A stretch of 26,222 nucleotides of DNA, from positions 1 to 26,222 of the forward strand of contig PJAB01000463.1 in assembly GCA_002887195.1 (NCBI GenBank), read 5' to 3'. The notes under the pieces are model-generated. The model made no database searches. It worked only from the letters and a program-made list of their open reading frames with translations, and was not told the DNA's origin. The translations under genes were made by a program, and so were the position numbers. Origin of the DNA: Chrysochromulina parva. Taxonomy: Eukaryota; Haptophyta; Prymnesiales; Chrysochromulinaceae. Shown piece by piece: positions 25,060 through 26,222 of the stretch (the first letter of the stretch is position 1; each line of letters begins with the position of its first letter).

Positions 25060-26222
25060 ATGCCGGCCAGTACTGCCTGGGGGCAGTGCCTGTGCGTCGC
25101 CATCGCTGTCGGGGCCTCGGGTGTTATAGGGGGGTTCGTTGGGCACGATGCCCCCCTCGACTCCCCAGCCCGAGCGTGCGCGCCAAGCTACGCCATTGCT
25201 GAGCCGGCCTCGGGGGTTATAGGGGGGTTCGTTGGGCACGATGCCCCCCTCGACTCCCCAGCCCGAGCGTGCGCGCCAAGCTACGCCATTGCTGAGCCGC
25301 ATGCAGTCGTGCTCAGCTCTCGATGGACTTCCAGCGATCTTCAAAGTGAGACGGGTCGATTCGCTTGCCTCAGCTTCACCAGGCCAAGCCGCGCAAGATA
25401 CTACAACGGGGGTGATATTCATTTTCATCATCCTATGCATGGCCATCATCCCCATCATCCCCATTCTCCACATACGCATACCCCTCATTCGCATACCCCT
25501 CATGTACATTACCCTCCGCCACCCTCGCCGCCGCCGCCGTCTCCGCCACCACCATCGCCGCCACCAGCACCACCATCACCGCCGCCATCGCCCCCGCCGC
25601 CTCCATCACCACCTCCTCCTTCGCCGCCACCAACGCCGCCTCCATCACCACCTCCTCCTTCGCCGCCACCAACGCCGCCGCCACCGCCTTCCCCTCTGCC
25701 ACCCGAACCATCGCCACCACCACCCTCTACTCCGCCACCGTCGCCTCCGTCATCTCCACCCTGCCCATCGCCACCCCCTCCGTCACCGCCTCCCCCGTCT
25801 TCGCCTCCGTTGCCTCCACCACCCTCTCCTCCGCCACCGTCGTCGCCGCCGCCGCCGCCTTCGCCACCACCCTCGACACCACCATCGCCACCACCACCAA
25901 GTCCGCCCCCATCCCCACCACCACCACTTCCACCACCACCTTCACCGCCACCACCATCGCCAGAGCCATCTCCTCCTCCACCCCCTTCCCCCTCGCAACC
26001 GCCGCCAAGCCCGCCAACACCCTCGCCGCCACCCTCGCCTCCGCCACCATCGTCACCGCCGCCCTCGCCGCCACCCTCGCCGCCGCCACCCTCGCCGCCG
26101 CCTCCATCGCCGCCGCCGCCGTCTCTGCCGCCCTTCCCCCCACCTCCATTCCCGCCGCCGCCCTCTCCACCACCGTCACCACCGCCTGTGCCACCTCCGC
26201 CCTTGCCGCCTCCGCCCTCGCC
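25060..26222 (+). CDS. secreted His-rich, Pro/Ser-rich wall-type protein, 3' partial
   Basis: The frame is open from the stop at 24979-24981 through the window end; the first ATG is 25060, giving at least 387 residues. The start MPASTAWGQCLCVAIAVGAS with the hydrophobic residues after it resembles a signal peptide. Residues 19-49 and 50-80 are identical 31-residue repeats (beginning ASGVIGGFVGHDAPL). A unique stretch follows (about 81-120), then a segment dense in His (HFHHPMHGHHPHHP, then PHTHTPHSHTPHVHY, residues 121-151). A tract of PPS, PPPPS and PPPT repeats continues to the edge. Pro/Ser tracts like this occur in hydroxyproline-rich glycoproteins such as pherophorins and extensins of algal cell surfaces; globular pherophorin domains, if any, would lie beyond the window. 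Coding on this strand is supported because the only difference between the two DNA repeats is synonymous here. An exon beginning at an upstream AG is an alternative start. Confidence 0.7.
   Translation, partial: MPASTAWGQCLCVAIAVGASGVIGGFVGHDAPLDSPARACAPSYAIAEPASGVIGGFVGHDAPLDSPARACAPSYAIAEPHAVVLSSRWTSSDLQSETGRFACLSFTRPSRARYYNGGDIHFHHPMHGHHPHHPHSPHTHTPHSHTPHVHYPPPPSPPPPSPPPPSPPPAPPSPPPSPPPPPSPPPPSPPPTPPPSPPPPSPPPTPPPPPSPLPPEPSPPPPSTPPPSPPSSPPCPSPPPPSPPPPSSPPLPPPPSPPPPSSPPPPPSPPPSTPPSPPPPSPPPSPPPPLPPPPSPPPPSPEPSPPPPPSPSQPPPSPPTPSPPPSPPPPSSPPPSPPPSPPPPSPPPPSPPPPSLPPFPPPPFPPPPSPPPSPPPVPPPPLPPPPS
25114..25299 (+). repeat. 93-bp perfect-length tandem duplication
   Basis: Two adjacent 93-bp units (25114-25206, 25207-25299) differ at one base (GGT versus GGG, third codon position in the plus frame). 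Each unit contains an AGGGGGG...CCCCCCT inverted repeat with a 16-nt loop. The near-identity implies a recent duplication or ongoing homogenisation. Confidence 0.95.
25510..26222 (+). repeat. CCN-rich low-complexity tract coding Pro/Ser repeats
   Basis: Over 700 bp of CCG, CCA, CCT and TCG/TCA/TCT codons, continuing off the window. Within it a 45-bp unit, coding PPSPPPPSPPPTPPP, occurs twice in a row near 25590-25680. Antisense frames here read as Ala/Val/Glu/Met-rich ORFs, which are artefacts. Confidence 0.9.

Noticed and set aside
25114..25299. tRNA-like or SINE-type repeat (TGGCGTAGCTTGG on the minus strand resembles an A box)
   Set aside because: No convincing B box follows at the right distance and no cloverleaf forms; in-frame coding duplication explains the pattern better.
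24877..25509. Minus-strand ORF of 210 codons containing the 93-bp repeats
   Set aside because: Because 93 is divisible by 3 the repeat keeps several frames open. The single difference changes an amino acid in this frame but not in the plus frame, and the product resembles no family.
25433..26194. Minus-strand Ala/Val/Glu-rich ORFs (96 and 155 codons) over the right edge
   Set aside because: They are the reverse reading of the Pro/Ser tract. The plus frame is open throughout, starts with a plausible signal peptide, and the repeat difference is synonymous only there.

Overview
The window looks like nuclear DNA of a GC-rich, probably photosynthetic protist; a haptophyte-type alga is my best guess from style, and no single gene proves it. 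Eukaryotic origin is clear: there are spliceosomal GT-AG introns, a RAD6 ubiquitin-conjugating enzyme, an anoctamin, a CK1-type kinase, a JmjC oxygenase and a PPR-type protein with a plastid-style N-terminus. Genes are tightly packed (often 100-300 bp apart) and strongly GC3-biased, so long antisense ORFs are mostly shadows.

Layout. 1-516: GIY-YIG nuclease of the SLX1 type (+), 5' end unresolved and no zinc finger. 641-5675: a six-exon SNF2 ATPase of the ERCC6L2 family (+). 6047-8902: intronless anoctamin/TMEM16 (+). 8903-10099: about 1.2 kb with no recognisable gene and odd composition. 10100-10564 and 10855-12222: RAD6-type E2 and a multi-pass membrane protein with a RING-like finger (both -). 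12373-15693: large PPR-like protein (+), divergent from the membrane protein. 15968-17095: CK1-family kinase with one 45-nt intron (+). 17782-20946: long coiled-coil protein (-), convergent with the kinase. 21150-22580: TPR plus aspartyl/asparaginyl beta-hydroxylase (+). 22841-24284: JmjC oxygenase with one intron (+). 25060 to the window end: a partial, probably secreted protein with a perfect 31-residue tandem duplication, a His-rich segment and a long Pro/Ser tract of the pherophorin/extensin kind (+).

Themes. Three DNA-repair-type genes (SLX1-like, ERCC6L2-like, RAD6) lie within 11 kb. Two Fe(II)/2-oxoglutarate oxygenases of different families sit in tandem. A RAD6-type E2 lies directly downstream of a membrane RING-like protein on the same strand.

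The most unusual signal is in the introns. Most are built from degenerate copies of a short unit such as TCTGATTGCC or TCTGATGGCC, whose core (CTGAY) resembles a branch-point consensus, and the pattern occurs in unrelated genes. Other points worth checking are a possible in-frame splice joining the GIY-YIG domain to the SNF2 protein, the skew-switching region at 8903-10099, and the duplicated, His-rich secreted protein at the right edge.
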